A stretch of DNA of 64,000 nucleotides from Rapidithrix thailandica (GTDB taxonomy: Bacteria; Bacteroidota; Bacteroidia; Cytophagales; Flammeovirgaceae): assembly GCF_039710355.1 (NCBI RefSeq), contig NZ_JBDKWZ010000008.1:1-64000 (forward strand), given 5' to 3'. Below are positions 50,935 to 58,971 of this stretch, one piece after another. Numbering within the stretch: position 1 is the first letter of the stretch; the number at the start of each line of letters is the position of its first letter. A model generated the notes under the pieces. That model was not told the DNA's origin. It did not search any database and saw nothing but the letters and a program-made list of their open reading frames with translations. The position numbers and the translations under genes are program-made.

Positions 50935-51846
50935 ATGGCGTTATCAAAAGAAGTAAAAGTAGGTCTTCTCAGTGTGGTATCCTTAACGGTATTTTATCTG
51001 GGCTTTAAGTTTTTAACGGGCGTGGAGCTGTTCTCTTCTTCCAGGGTATATTATGCGGTGTATGACAATATTGATGGTTTGCAAGTGTCTAATCCGGTGA
51101 TTATTAATGGTTTGAATGTGGGAAGAGTCAGTGGGATAGAAATTTTGCAAGATCAGAATAATCGTTTGAAGGTGGGCCTGGAAGTGAATGAGGAAATTAA
51201 AGTAACCAAAAACTCCAAAGCTTTATTAACGGATAACGGCCTGTTGGGAGGAAAAAGCATAGAGTTAAAGTTGGCTCCCGGTGATTCTTATCTGGAAGTA
51301 GGGGATTACCTTATTGCCGAAAAGCCCAAAGGATTTGTAGGGGTGATGAAAGAAAAATCGATGCCGGTATTGGAAAATGTAGACTCTTTGTTAGCAAATT
51401 TCAATGAATTGGCCAGTAAGATCAACGGAATGAGTGGGAAAATAGAAGGGACCCTGACAAACCTGGAAAGCTCTACCGGACAGTTGGACCAACTTCTGCG
51501 ACAAAATAGTGCAACCCTACACCGTAACTTGTTGAAATTTGATTCCATCAGCAGTACTCTGTTGGTGACTTCCCGTCAGTTGCCTCCTTTAATGGAAAAG
51601 TTAAATACCGTGGCGGACTCTGTGAGTACGATGGAGGTAAAAGCCTTGGTGCGAAATACCAATCACCTGATGGTAGAAATGAAACAAACAGTGAAGGCGA
51701 TTAATAAGGCGGAAGGCTCTTTGGGCTTGTTGATCAAAGATGATTCCCTGTATCGAAATATGAACCGGACCATGCAAGACTTAGACAGCTTGTTTATCGA
51801 TATGAAAACCAATCCCAAACGTTATATCAATATTTCCGTATTCTAA
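50935..51846 (+). CDS. MlaD/MCE-family protein (phospholipid transport)
   Basis: 303 residues: short cytoplasmic start, one transmembrane helix (VGLLSVVSLTVFYLGFKFLT), an MCE domain (about 38-115: YDNIDGLQVSNPVIINGLNV, GRVSGIEIL, LLTDNGLLGGKSIELKLAPG) and a long helical C-terminal tail (about 130-303) that probably forms the coiled-coil tunnel. Such proteins carry lipids between inner and outer membrane in the Mla system. The ATPase and permease (mlaE, mlaF) are not in the window downstream, although in Bacteroidota they are usually encoded elsewhere. Confidence 0.92.
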   Translation: MALSKEVKVGLLSVVSLTVFYLGFKFLTGVELFSSSRVYYAVYDNIDGLQVSNPVIINGLNVGRVSGIEILQDQNNRLKVGLEVNEEIKVTKNSKALLTDNGLLGGKSIELKLAPGDSYLEVGDYLIAEKPKGFVGVMKEKSMPVLENVDSLLANFNELASKINGMSGKIEGTLTNLESSTGQLDQLLRQNSATLHRNLLKFDSISSTLLVTSRQLPPLMEKLNTVADSVSTMEVKALVRNTNHLMVEMKQTVKAINKAEGSLGLLIKDDSLYRNMNRTMQDLDSLFIDMKTNPKRYINISVF

Positions 51847-51931
51847 GCTTATTGCATAAGGAAAGTAAGCGCATTCCTTTTCAAAATACGTGAAATAGAA
51901 GGCTTTGGCCTTTTTAATAAACTAATGGTGT

Positions 51932-52405
51932 ATGGATCCGGTAACAAAGTTGTTTATTGTAGGTGTGGGGGTTGTAGTCCTGATTGTACTGATCAAATTT
52001 GCCAAGGCTTTGATCAAGGGAGTGGCTTTTATCGTTTTGCTTGGCTTGGCATACCTTCTCTTCATGAAAGACGGTTCGTTAAAAGTGGTGGAGGAAAAAG
52101 GAATGAAAATGCTCTTTAACGAATATTCGTGGACAGAACTGGAAGCTATGTGCACCGAAGAGCAGGAAACGGTCAAATGTGATTGCATCGTCACTCCGGT
52201 AAAGGAAGATTTGAGAGCCCGCTTTTCCAGAAGAAAGTTGAAAAAATTAAGTGAAGATCCCGAACTTGTGAAAGCCGAAATTAAAATCAGTTTACAAAAC
52301 CGGAAAAAAGATATTCAGCAATGCCTGATTGCGAAAAACAGCGAAACCTTGTTGCGGACAATGGAAACAGTGTGGGGTGCTTTGGAGCAGGTAAGAGAGC
52401 AATAG
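51932..52405 (+). CDS. Hypothetical membrane protein
   Basis: 157 residues. Two adjacent hydrophobic segments (LFIVGVGVVVLIVLIKFAKA and GVAFIVLLGLAYLLFM, about 7-45), then a soluble charged domain with a Cys cluster (MCTEEQETVKCDCIV, about 83-97) and Lys/Arg-rich helices (RFSRRKLKKLSEDPEL). No family recognised. It follows mlaD after 85 bp and ends at a strong terminator, so it may be co-transcribed with it. Confidence 0.7.
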   Translation: MDPVTKLFIVGVGVVVLIVLIKFAKALIKGVAFIVLLGLAYLLFMKDGSLKVVEEKGMKMLFNEYSWTELEAMCTEEQETVKCDCIVTPVKEDLRARFSRRKLKKLSEDPELVKAEIKISLQNRKKDIQQCLIAKNSETLLRTMETVWGALEQVREQ

Positions 52406-52438
52406 TCCGGAAAGGGGGGCTTTTTAGATACAGTTAAA

Positions 52439-52477
52439 AAAGAGGAAAGTGCTGTTAATCAGCACTTTCCTCTTTTC
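52439..52477. terminator. Bidirectional terminator between the mlaD-side operon and phoH
   Basis: Stem aagaggaaagtgctg / cagcactttcctctt with ttaat loop, As before and Ts after. Its right arm encodes the last codons of the minus-strand PhoH gene. Confidence 0.88.
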
Positions 52478-53423
52478 CATTGTCAGAACTGAATTTTTTA
52501 TAAGCAGTAATTATGTCTTTTACCAATCGGTGCCGGATCACATCTTTATGGTTTAGCTTAACAATACTGATGCCCGGAACATTGTCCAATACCTTGACGG
52601 CTTCTATCAATCCCGACTTGAATGATTTAGGCAAATCCACCTGCGAGATATCTCCGGTAATAATCATTTTCGAATCAGGTCCCATCCTTGTTAAAAACAT
52701 TTTCATCTGCATCGGAGTCGTGTTTTGGGCTTCATCCAGCAAAATGAACGCTTTGTTCAAGGTTCGTCCGCGCATATACGCTAAGGGAGCAATTTCGATG
52801 ACATTATTTTCCAGGTAATATTTCAGCTTTTCCGAAGGAATCATGTCGTGCAAGGCATCGTAGATAGGACGCAAGTACGGATCGATCTTTTCCTTCAGGT
52901 CGCCCGGCAAAAAGCCCAGGTTTTCTCCGGCTTCTACGGCAGGCCGGGTAATGATGATTTTTTTGACTTTCTTGTTTTTTAAAGCTCGCACAGCCATGGC
53001 CACGGAAATGTAAGTTTTCCCTGTACCTGCCGGCCCCACTGCAAAGCACAAATCATCTTTGAAGGCCGCATCCACCAGGCGTTTCTGGTTTTCGGTTTTC
53101 GGGCGGATGGCCATTCCCTTAGTGCCGTAGATCAGTATTTCGTCCTTAATTTCCAACTCCTGGTTTTGGTACTCCCGTTCCATATAATTTTGGATATGTT
53201 CACGGGTAAGCTTCCCATATTTGTGGTAATGGGCCAGTAAGTCATTAAAAGTGTTGTTGATCTTGATGATTTCAGGACCACTGCCTTGAATCCTGATTTC
53301 ATTGCCACGGGAGATGATTTTGCTTTTGGGAAAAGCAGAGGAGAGCTCTTTGATGTTGACGTTTTCTACTCCTAAAAAATCGACTAATGAAACGTCTTCC
53401 AGACTTATAACTTTTTCTACCAA
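52455..53423 (-). CDS. PhoH-family P-loop ATPase
   Basis: About 322 residues from a TTG at 53423, where the family start VEKVISLEDVSLVDFLGVEN begins; an in-frame TTG 57 bp upstream would give 341 residues, and there is no ATG. N-terminal KH-like part (FPKSKIISRGNEIRIQGSGP), then the PhoH domain: RPKTENQKRLVDAA, Walker A FAVGPAGTGKTYI, KIIITRPAVEAGENLGFLPG, Walker B FILLDEAQNTT and SKMIITGDISQVDLP. RNA-binding and nucleotide hydrolysis are known for relatives; the cellular task is unclear. No ybeY neighbour. Confidence 0.92.
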   Translation of the reverse strand: MVEKVISLEDVSLVDFLGVENVNIKELSSAFPKSKIISRGNEIRIQGSGPEIIKINNTFNDLLAHYHKYGKLTREHIQNYMEREYQNQELEIKDEILIYGTKGMAIRPKTENQKRLVDAAFKDDLCFAVGPAGTGKTYISVAMAVRALKNKKVKKIIITRPAVEAGENLGFLPGDLKEKIDPYLRPIYDALHDMIPSEKLKYYLENNVIEIAPLAYMRGRTLNKAFILLDEAQNTTPMQMKMFLTRMGPDSKMIITGDISQVDLPKSFKSGLIEAVKVLDNVPGISIVKLNHKDVIRHRLVKDIITAYKKFSSDNGKEESAD

Positions 53424-53480
53424 ATGCTTTATCGTTTTAATGAATGTTATGTTCTTTTTTTGAGCCTTGTGAATAGACAA

Positions 53481-53823
53481 AGGCTGTTCTAATCATGTGC
53501 AAGGGCACCTTCAAAAGTTTATAGCAAACCTCAAAAGGAAGAATCCCCGGGTATTTTTCTCTAACCTCATTGATCAGTTATCAAAAATAATGGATTATTG
53601 TGGCATTTTTAATATTCCTGCCGAATAAACTTCAGTTTGTTCTCCGATAGGAAAAAAATGAACTTGTCTTTCCTGAAAAAACGAAAATCCGTATTAATAA
53701 ATTCTTTGCGATTCTACTCCGGAATACAGCAGCTTCAATTTACAAAGAAGTGATGATAGCCTACAAGTTGTAGGGGGATAAAGAGGCATTGAATTAAAAA
53801 AAAGCTCAGAAGAAACCGTAGTA
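53481..53823. other. Spacer between PhoH and the Na/Pi cotransporter genes
   Basis: 343 bases with no gene, tRNA or clear terminator. A small palindrome gtgcaagggcac occurs around 53496-53507. Both flanking genes are on the minus strand, so this holds the phoH promoter and the end of the transporter transcript. Confidence 0.45.
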
Positions 53824-55515
53824 TTATTTATTGATGTTTTTAGCGACTTGTTCCTCTAGGTCAACAATGTCTTGTTCGGGAAGAACCAAATCTTTAATAC
53901 TTAGAGCTTGCAAACGGCAGGATTGAAAGAATAAACGGTTTACTGTGATCAAGTCTGTGATATCAATTTGACTATTGATTTTATTCAAATACACAGCCTT
54001 CAAACTTGAATGGATGTTTTTCTCATTGGAAGCTTCAATTTTCTCTAGGCTTTTGGACAACAAACTCACCTGTTCGTCAGAATGGTCGAGTTGAATAGTC
54101 TGATGAAGAGTGGTGTAAATTTGTTCCAGTCGTTTGATGAATTGATGGTGTTTTTTACGCAAATAAACAGAATCTGCAATTCGCAATTCTTCAAAATTAT
54201 GCCGGATATCTTTAAAATTTTTGGTGGCATTTAGTATTCTACGGCCTGCATGCAGATACCGTTCGAGTTCATCTTCATGCCTTGACGAAAGGGTGGTTTT
54301 CCGGATTTGGGTGGCATAGGCGATGATTTCGGCATAAAGGATTTTAAGATCAAAGTACAGCGTCACAGGAGGTGTTTTGCTACAGTACACGCTTTTGGCA
54401 TATCGTAAGCCTTGGTAAAAATCGTTTGCAGGGATGTGGATGATCTTGAGGTTGTGAACCATGGAGAGCTCCAAAAGGTGCAGGGTTTCTTTACGCAAAG
54501 CTTCCAGCCCGGCTTCCACGACTTCCGGAGTCGATTGATCAATAAACAAAGGAGTCAACACATTTTTAGGAATGAAAATTTTACAGAGAAATTGATTAAA
54601 TAACTTGAGAAAGGGTAGAAATACCAACACTCCTATGAGGTTGAATACCGTGTGATAAAGGGCAATGCTGAGCACGGGGTTTTGCTCCGCATCGATCAGT
54701 AAGCCGAGAAGCATTTCTATTGGACGAAAGAAGATAATGGCCCAAACGGCTGTGAAAATATTAAAAAACAGATGACTGAAAGCCGTTCGTTTTTTGAAGG
54801 CATTTCCGGCTATAGCACCCAAAATAATGGTGATAGTCGTGCCGATATTTGCTCCGATCACCAACATGATGGCTTCTGAAAAATTGATCAGTTGGTTGTG
54901 AAAAACGGTCATCGCCATGGCGATGGTAGGAGCGCTGGATTGCATGATACCACTTAAGACAATGCCTGCCCATAAGTACAATGCCGTATGATATTGAGGA
55001 AGCTCGCTGGGGTGAATGGTTTGGGTGAGTTGTTCGACACTTTCTTTCATAAAGCTCAAACCCAAAAATAACAGGCCAAAACCCATGAAGAATTTAGCAA
55101 AATGACTGATTTTCTGTTGTTTTTGGAAGAAAATCAAGAGGAAACCACTAACGGCAACCAAAGGTAAGGCAAAGCTTTCGATTTGAAACTTAAAACCCAG
55201 AAAGGCCACAATCCAAGAGTTTAGTGTGGCCCCGATATTTATCCCCAAGATGACGCCAATGGCATGCGGAATACGTAACAAACCGGCTCCTACAAATGCC
55301 AAGACGATTAAGGAGACGGCCGAGCTGCTTTGTAAAATGCCTGTGAGTAAAAACCCACTGAGTAGGGCTTTGAAAACATTGTCGGTATATACCCGGATGA
55401 TTTTTCTTAAGGTGCTTCCGGAAAGCTTTTTGATCGCTTCTTCCATTAAAATAATGGAAAAGAGAAATATCCCTATCCCTCCGCAAAATCGCCCTATATC
55501 GAAATCAAAATCCAT
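53824..55515 (-). CDS. Na+/phosphate cotransporter (NptA/PhoU-fusion type)
   Basis: 563 residues. Two inverted Na/Pi repeats: GFLLTGILQSSSAVSLIVLA and AGIVLSGIMQSSAPTIAMAM carry the QSS(S/A) motifs of SLC34-type carriers, each followed by GxNIGxTxx (GVILGINIGATLNSW, LVIGANIGTTITI). About nine membrane segments up to residue 320. The C-terminal 220 residues are helical and PhoU-like (LEALRKETLHLLELSM...), typical of the bacterial fusion type. Imports phosphate with sodium at the inner membrane. No adjacent pho genes. Confidence 0.92.
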   Translation of the reverse strand: MDFDFDIGRFCGGIGIFLFSIILMEEAIKKLSGSTLRKIIRVYTDNVFKALLSGFLLTGILQSSSAVSLIVLAFVGAGLLRIPHAIGVILGINIGATLNSWIVAFLGFKFQIESFALPLVAVSGFLLIFFQKQQKISHFAKFFMGFGLLFLGLSFMKESVEQLTQTIHPSELPQYHTALYLWAGIVLSGIMQSSAPTIAMAMTVFHNQLINFSEAIMLVIGANIGTTITIILGAIAGNAFKKRTAFSHLFFNIFTAVWAIIFFRPIEMLLGLLIDAEQNPVLSIALYHTVFNLIGVLVFLPFLKLFNQFLCKIFIPKNVLTPLFIDQSTPEVVEAGLEALRKETLHLLELSMVHNLKIIHIPANDFYQGLRYAKSVYCSKTPPVTLYFDLKILYAEIIAYATQIRKTTLSSRHEDELERYLHAGRRILNATKNFKDIRHNFEELRIADSVYLRKKHHQFIKRLEQIYTTLHQTIQLDHSDEQVSLLSKSLEKIEASNEKNIHSSLKAVYLNKINSQIDITDLITVNRLFFQSCRLQALSIKDLVLPEQDIVDLEEQVAKNINK

Positions 55516-55762
55516 CTTTCGAAGTAATTTCCTGCCAGGAGCAACGCTATGCGAATGCTCTGAAAAGAATATGAACTCGTCAAGTCAGTAGCGTTCGATA
55601 CATCGTTTTAAAAAGAGCAAAAAATGCCTGTGTTCCATTTATTTTAGAACAACTCCTGTAATAAAGGAAGGATATTACTTCGGCTCTTGGTTCCGAAACA
55701 ATGCTGAAAACATCAAGTATATTTTCGGATATTCAGTTCTTTACCATATTGCATTGCCTGTA

Positions 55763-56152
55763 TTATTTTTCATACAACTCAATGGGCAAGTCGTCCGGGT
55801 CGGCCAGAAAGGTAAAACGCTTAGCGGTATGTTCGTCTGTGCGGATGGGCTCGGTGTCTACCTGTTTTTCAGTGAGCCATCCGATGGCGCTTTCCAGGTG
55901 GTCCACTTCAAAAGCCAGGTGCCTGAGCCCTGTGGCTTCCGGACGGGAAACGCGTGGAGGAGGTTGGGGAAAGGAAAATAATTCAATTGCATACTGGTCG
56001 CCCAGTGCCAGGTCGAGTTTATAGGAGTCCCGTTCCTTCCGGTACACTTCACGAATGATTTGCAAACCCAATATTTCCGTATAGAATTTTTTGGAAACGG
56101 CATAATCGGAACAGATAATAGCGATATGATGAACTTTGTTTAGCTGAAGCAT
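55763..56152 (-). CDS. VOC-superfamily protein (YaeR/GloA2-like)
   Basis: 129 residues from the ATG at 56152 (LQLNKVHHIAIICSDY is the family start; a Met 15 bp upstream is less likely). Single VOC metal-binding module: HHIAIIC, FYTEILGLQIIRE, KLDLALGDQYAIELFSFP, LRHLAFEVD and the final PIELYEK, giving two His/Glu pairs for a divalent metal. Relatives are annotated as lactoylglutathione lyase-like, but substrates of the YaeR group are unknown. Stands alone. Confidence 0.88.
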   Translation of the reverse strand: MLQLNKVHHIAIICSDYAVSKKFYTEILGLQIIREVYRKERDSYKLDLALGDQYAIELFSFPQPPPRVSRPEATGLRHLAFEVDHLESAIGWLTEKQVDTEPIRTDEHTAKRFTFLADPDDLPIELYEK

Positions 56153-56233
56153 AGGGGGTGAATCCAATAATAAATAAGGGTAAATTTACGGGTCTTGGAG
56201 AAGAATGTTAGGGATTCTAAAAGTAAACCTAAA

Positions 56234-56408
56234 CCTGAAGGAGGGGTTTAACAATTGAATACTGATGAAGAATTTAGCCCCCCTTCAGGATGAAATAAAG
56301 GATTAATGGTTGATCAATCCTTTTCATTTCACCCCGATGGGGCTATGATTTTTTTATATTAATCAAAGGGCTATACCCTTTTGCTAGGGAATGATGCCCT
56401 TTCAGGGC
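56234..56408. repeat. Cluster of overlapping hairpins (dispersed-repeat type)
   Basis: Arms cctgaaggaggggttta (56234-56250) and tttagccccccttcagg (56273-56289) pair with two mismatches. The second arm can instead pair onward: tagccc...atgaaataaaggatt (56275-56304) with aatccttttcatttca...ggggcta (56316-56345). A third hairpin gccct-ttc-agggc lies at 56396-56408. This fills the whole VOC-to-YwnB-remnant spacer and looks like a mobile, REP-like structured repeat. Confidence 0.6.
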
Positions 56409-56424
56409 TAAGTTTTGGATAAAA

Positions 56425-56607
56425 TTAATAAGCCACGGTAAACCGTTTGCGGATAAATTGTCCTTTTTCCAATTCATCCAAAAAGGCTACCGCCAAGTCT
56501 TCTACAGACAGAATGCTTCGCTTGTTTTTATCGAATACCGGATTGTCCAAACCGGTGCGGTACGTTCCTTTTCGTTCTCCAGAGGTTCCGGTAATGGCTA
56601 TTTTCAT
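56425..56607 (-). pseudogene. NAD(P)-binding (YwnB/NmrA-like) protein, in-frame deletion remnant
   Basis: 60 residues. The first nine (MKIAITGTS) are the start of a Rossmann-fold SDR with the dinucleotide motif beginning GxxG. From residue 10 the sequence matches only the C-terminal end of the YwnB-like family: GERKGTYRTGLDNPVF, KRSILSVEDLAVAFLDELEK and IRKRFTVAY. Family members are about 205-215 residues, so about 150 codons are missing, yet the frame is kept. It starts 13 bp after the YgiD gene, in the same operon. Non-functional as an oxidoreductase; an assembly collapse is an alternative. Confidence 0.8.
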
Positions 56608-56620
56608 GTGAATGATTGAT

Positions 56621-57505
56621 TTATGAATTAAAAATTTTAACGGAAGTCATTGTTAAAGAACCCGCCTGACAGTGGTCGTTGAAAAAGGCCACTTCGTCTT
56701 TATCGCCTTGTAAAGCCAAGGTGTAAAGCAGGGGATAGTAGTGGTCGGGGGTAGGAATGGCCAGTTTGGCAGCTTCCCCGAGCCTTTGATAATCAATCAG
56801 GGCCTGGTGGTTTTTCCCTGCAATATGTTTTTTGAATAGGTCATTCATTTCTTGGGCCCAGTCATACCCATAATGAGCTTCCTCAAGTTTGTCCCAGGCG
56901 AGCAGGCGCAGGTTATGCACCATATTGCCACTGCCGATGAGGAGTACCCCCTTCTTGCGCAAAGCTTGTAACTCTTGGGCCAAGGCATAGTGATAGCTGG
57001 CGGGCTTGTGGTAGTCGATACTTAACTGTAATACAGGAATATTGGCTTGGGGATACATATGGCGGACTACCGTCCAGGTGCCGTGGTCCAGGCCCCAGTC
57101 ATGATCGAGGCCCACTTGAGTTTGTTGCACCAGGTTGACCGTTTCTTGGGCCAATGCGGGACTGCCGGGGGCCGGGTATTGCACTTGGTACAAAGCTTCT
57201 GGAAACCCGCCAAAATCATGGATGGTTTTGGGTTGGGGCATGGCCGTAATATGAGTACCCTTGGTGAGCCAATGGGCCGAGATACATAGGACAGCTTGGG
57301 GTTCCGGGATTTCTTTGCCCAATTGGGCCCAATACCGGCTATTTTCATTGTCTTCAATGCCATTCATGGGGGAGCCATGACCTATAAAAAGCACGGGCAT
57401 CGATTTGCCTTGTTCCGGCAAACTTTGGGTAAATTTATTGAATGATCCTAAGGTTGACATGGCAGCAATCCCTCCCAGGGTTTTGATAAAATCTTTTCTG
57501 TTCAT
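56621..57505 (-). CDS. YgiD/LigB-type extradiol dioxygenase (4,5-DOPA dioxygenase-like), with export-like leader
   Basis: 294 residues from the ATG at 57505 (a start 60 bp upstream only adds a non-family extension). Residues 1-35 (NRKDFIKTLGGIAAMSTLGS) look like a leader but lack a twin Arg. Catalytic marks of the LigB family: VLFIGHGSPMNGIED (His ligand), VLCISAHWLTKGTHI (His), DHDWGLDHGTWTVVRHMYP and the later LLIGSGNMVHNL. Non-haem Fe(II) or Zn enzyme that cleaves catechol rings; physiological substrate unknown. Co-transcribed with the YwnB-like remnant. Upstream palindromes suggest regulation. Confidence 0.9.
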   Translation of the reverse strand: MNRKDFIKTLGGIAAMSTLGSFNKFTQSLPEQGKSMPVLFIGHGSPMNGIEDNENSRYWAQLGKEIPEPQAVLCISAHWLTKGTHITAMPQPKTIHDFGGFPEALYQVQYPAPGSPALAQETVNLVQQTQVGLDHDWGLDHGTWTVVRHMYPQANIPVLQLSIDYHKPASYHYALAQELQALRKKGVLLIGSGNMVHNLRLLAWDKLEEAHYGYDWAQEMNDLFKKHIAGKNHQALIDYQRLGEAAKLAIPTPDHYYPLLYTLALQGDKDEVAFFNDHCQAGSLTMTSVKIFNS

Positions 57506-57692
57506 CAGGTTACTTCTGTAAGATTTACTATTATTTGTAATAAATTTCACTACAGTTTTAAGCAAAAAGAGAACCTGATTAATCAGGCATAACTTGGTGG
57601 ATTTACAAATAAATTAACCGAAAATCCAATAACTGTACAGGTTGCTCTTTCCAATGGCCTGTGATAAACAGAAGTTATAAATCGTGTTATAC

Positions 57693-57711
57693 TGTAATTT
57701 AAATCATTACA
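57693..57711. promoter_or_regulatory. Palindromic operator candidate TGTAAT-N7-ATTACA upstream of the YgiD operon
   Basis: tgtaatttaaatcattaca is a 6+6 inverted repeat with a 7-base spacer, lying about 190 bp upstream of the YgiD start. Size and symmetry fit a dimeric winged-helix regulator site (HxlR or MarR type), but no regulator gene is adjacent. Confidence 0.45.
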
Positions 57712-57746
57712 ATACAAAGATAAGTTGCTGGCTGGTAATTATGCAA

Positions 57747-57793
57747 ATTAATTGTAATAAAATAAATTATAGTTTTGTTTTATTGCAATTAAT
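57747..57793. repeat. AT-rich 16-bp inverted repeat
   Basis: attaattgtaataaaa (57747-57762) and ttttattgcaattaat (57778-57793) pair at 15 of 16 positions across a 15-nt spacer. It sits in the 409-bp gap between two minus-strand genes, and could be a terminator-independent structure or operator. Confidence 0.5.
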
Positions 57794-57879
57794 AATTTGA
57801 TAATCAATTGTTTGTTTTTTTGTCTGGAGGTTTTCTCTGGCATTGAACCACTTCATATCATTACTCCATTCAAACCTAA

Positions 57880-57926
57880 CCTTCATTCCTTCAACCCTTC
57901 ATTCCCTCAATCCCTCAATCCTTCCA
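57880..57926. repeat. Short tandem repeat overlapping the stop codon of the DUF2459 gene
   Basis: On the minus strand, units of about 8 bp (ggattgag, ggattgag, ggaatgaa, gggttgaa, ggaatgaa) follow one another. The TGA of the DUF2459-type gene (57917-57915) is inside the first unit. Confidence 0.65.
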
Positions 57927-58580
57927 CTTTTTGTCGGCATGATACAAAACTCCCCAGTCGAAGGGCGACCAAATGGAAGTAGGGACTTGAGCGGCTTTTA
58001 AGGCATTGTTTACCCAGCAGTTACAGGTATTGATAAAAGAATAATGCCCTTCGGCTTCGTAAAACACATCGTTGTAAAAGTAACCGGGCTCTTTGATTTT
58101 GATAAATTCCCCTTGCGCATTCTGTGTGAAAGTCGCTTGTATATAGGCATTGAGTTGCTTCAATTGCTCCGGGCATAAGGCAATGTATTTCCAGTCCTGG
58201 TGTGTTGCACGGTAATAGGTAAGGTGTAAGGTGGTTTCACTGGGGAAAAACAAAGCATTGCAGGCTGTGGAAAAGGTAAGGTCTTGCCAGGTGGGAGTGT
58301 TGAGGTAAAAGCCTTTATCTCCCCAGCCAAAAGCGACATAGGCTGTTTCGGGGCTCAGGTGGAGGTTTTGTTGTAATAACGCGGATAATTGTTGCCTGGA
58401 AAGTATTACATCCAAATGCACTCCGTTGGAGGTGACATAGATGCCCTGTGTTTGCGGGCATGTGGTAGGTTCGGGTTGGGTAGATAAAAAAGAGAGCAAA
58501 AAGGCGCTGAACAAGTAGAAGAGTAGCGATGCCATACAGAAAAGTCCAAAGCGCTTAAGGTAAAGGATTATTTTTTTCAT
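57915..58580 (-). CDS. TIGR02117/DUF2459-family protein
   Basis: 221 residues with one N-terminal hydrophobic anchor or signal (ASLLFYLFSAFLLSFLS). Family marks: GIYVTSNGVHLDVIL, AYVAFGWGDKGFYLNTPTW, then LHLTYYRA and the C-terminal INTCNCWVNNALKAA. The latter has Cys and Asn positions and, with the earlier His, may reflect a papain-like/NlpC-like fold, but the family has no proven activity. Probably periplasmic side. The stop lies in a tandem repeat, so length variants are possible. Confidence 0.85.
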   Translation of the reverse strand: MKKIILYLKRFGLFCMASLLFYLFSAFLLSFLSTQPEPTTCPQTQGIYVTSNGVHLDVILSRQQLSALLQQNLHLSPETAYVAFGWGDKGFYLNTPTWQDLTFSTACNALFFPSETTLHLTYYRATHQDWKYIALCPEQLKQLNAYIQATFTQNAQGEFIKIKEPGYFYNDVFYEAEGHYSFINTCNCWVNNALKAAQVPTSIWSPFDWGVLYHADKKWKD

Positions 58581-58971
58581 GAGGGGGTAATGTCGATAAT
58601 GTTTGCTTCTGTTTTTACATTGGGTTTGTCTTCTTGGGTATCAGCCAGTTTGTACAACAAAGGTTGTAATTTATGATCAATTTAAAGAAACCCCTATTGA
58701 ATGAATGTGTGAAATAGCGAATGAGTGAGTGAAAACCAAAGAATGATACGATTCATTTCATTCATTAAAGATCAAAAACATCTCCCCGAAACGCGAATGT
58801 TATTATAGTAAAGCTGGAAAAGGTTCTTCGATTTTTTCCCTTTTGTTATCTGCCCGTTAATGCTTTTTTTAGGGACTACTTGTTAAATTTAGAAAATTAT
58901 TTTTACGATCAGGTTTCTGATTCATTCAATCATAAACAAGTAGTATTTAACCTCAATTGTAAATTGTATTT
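58581..58971. other. Divergent spacer with purine-rich short repeats
   Basis: 391 bases, no gene. Around 58700-58775 GAATGAATG / GAATGAGTGAGTG runs on one side face ATTCATTTCATTCATT on the other, an imperfect inverted repeat of the same simple motif seen at 57880-57926. The right third should hold the phosphoesterase promoter. Confidence 0.45.

Noticed and set aside
58700..58775. Possible replication origin (repeat-rich AT region)
   Set aside because: No DnaA-box cluster and no dnaA, parAB or gidA neighbours; simple-sequence repeats explain it.
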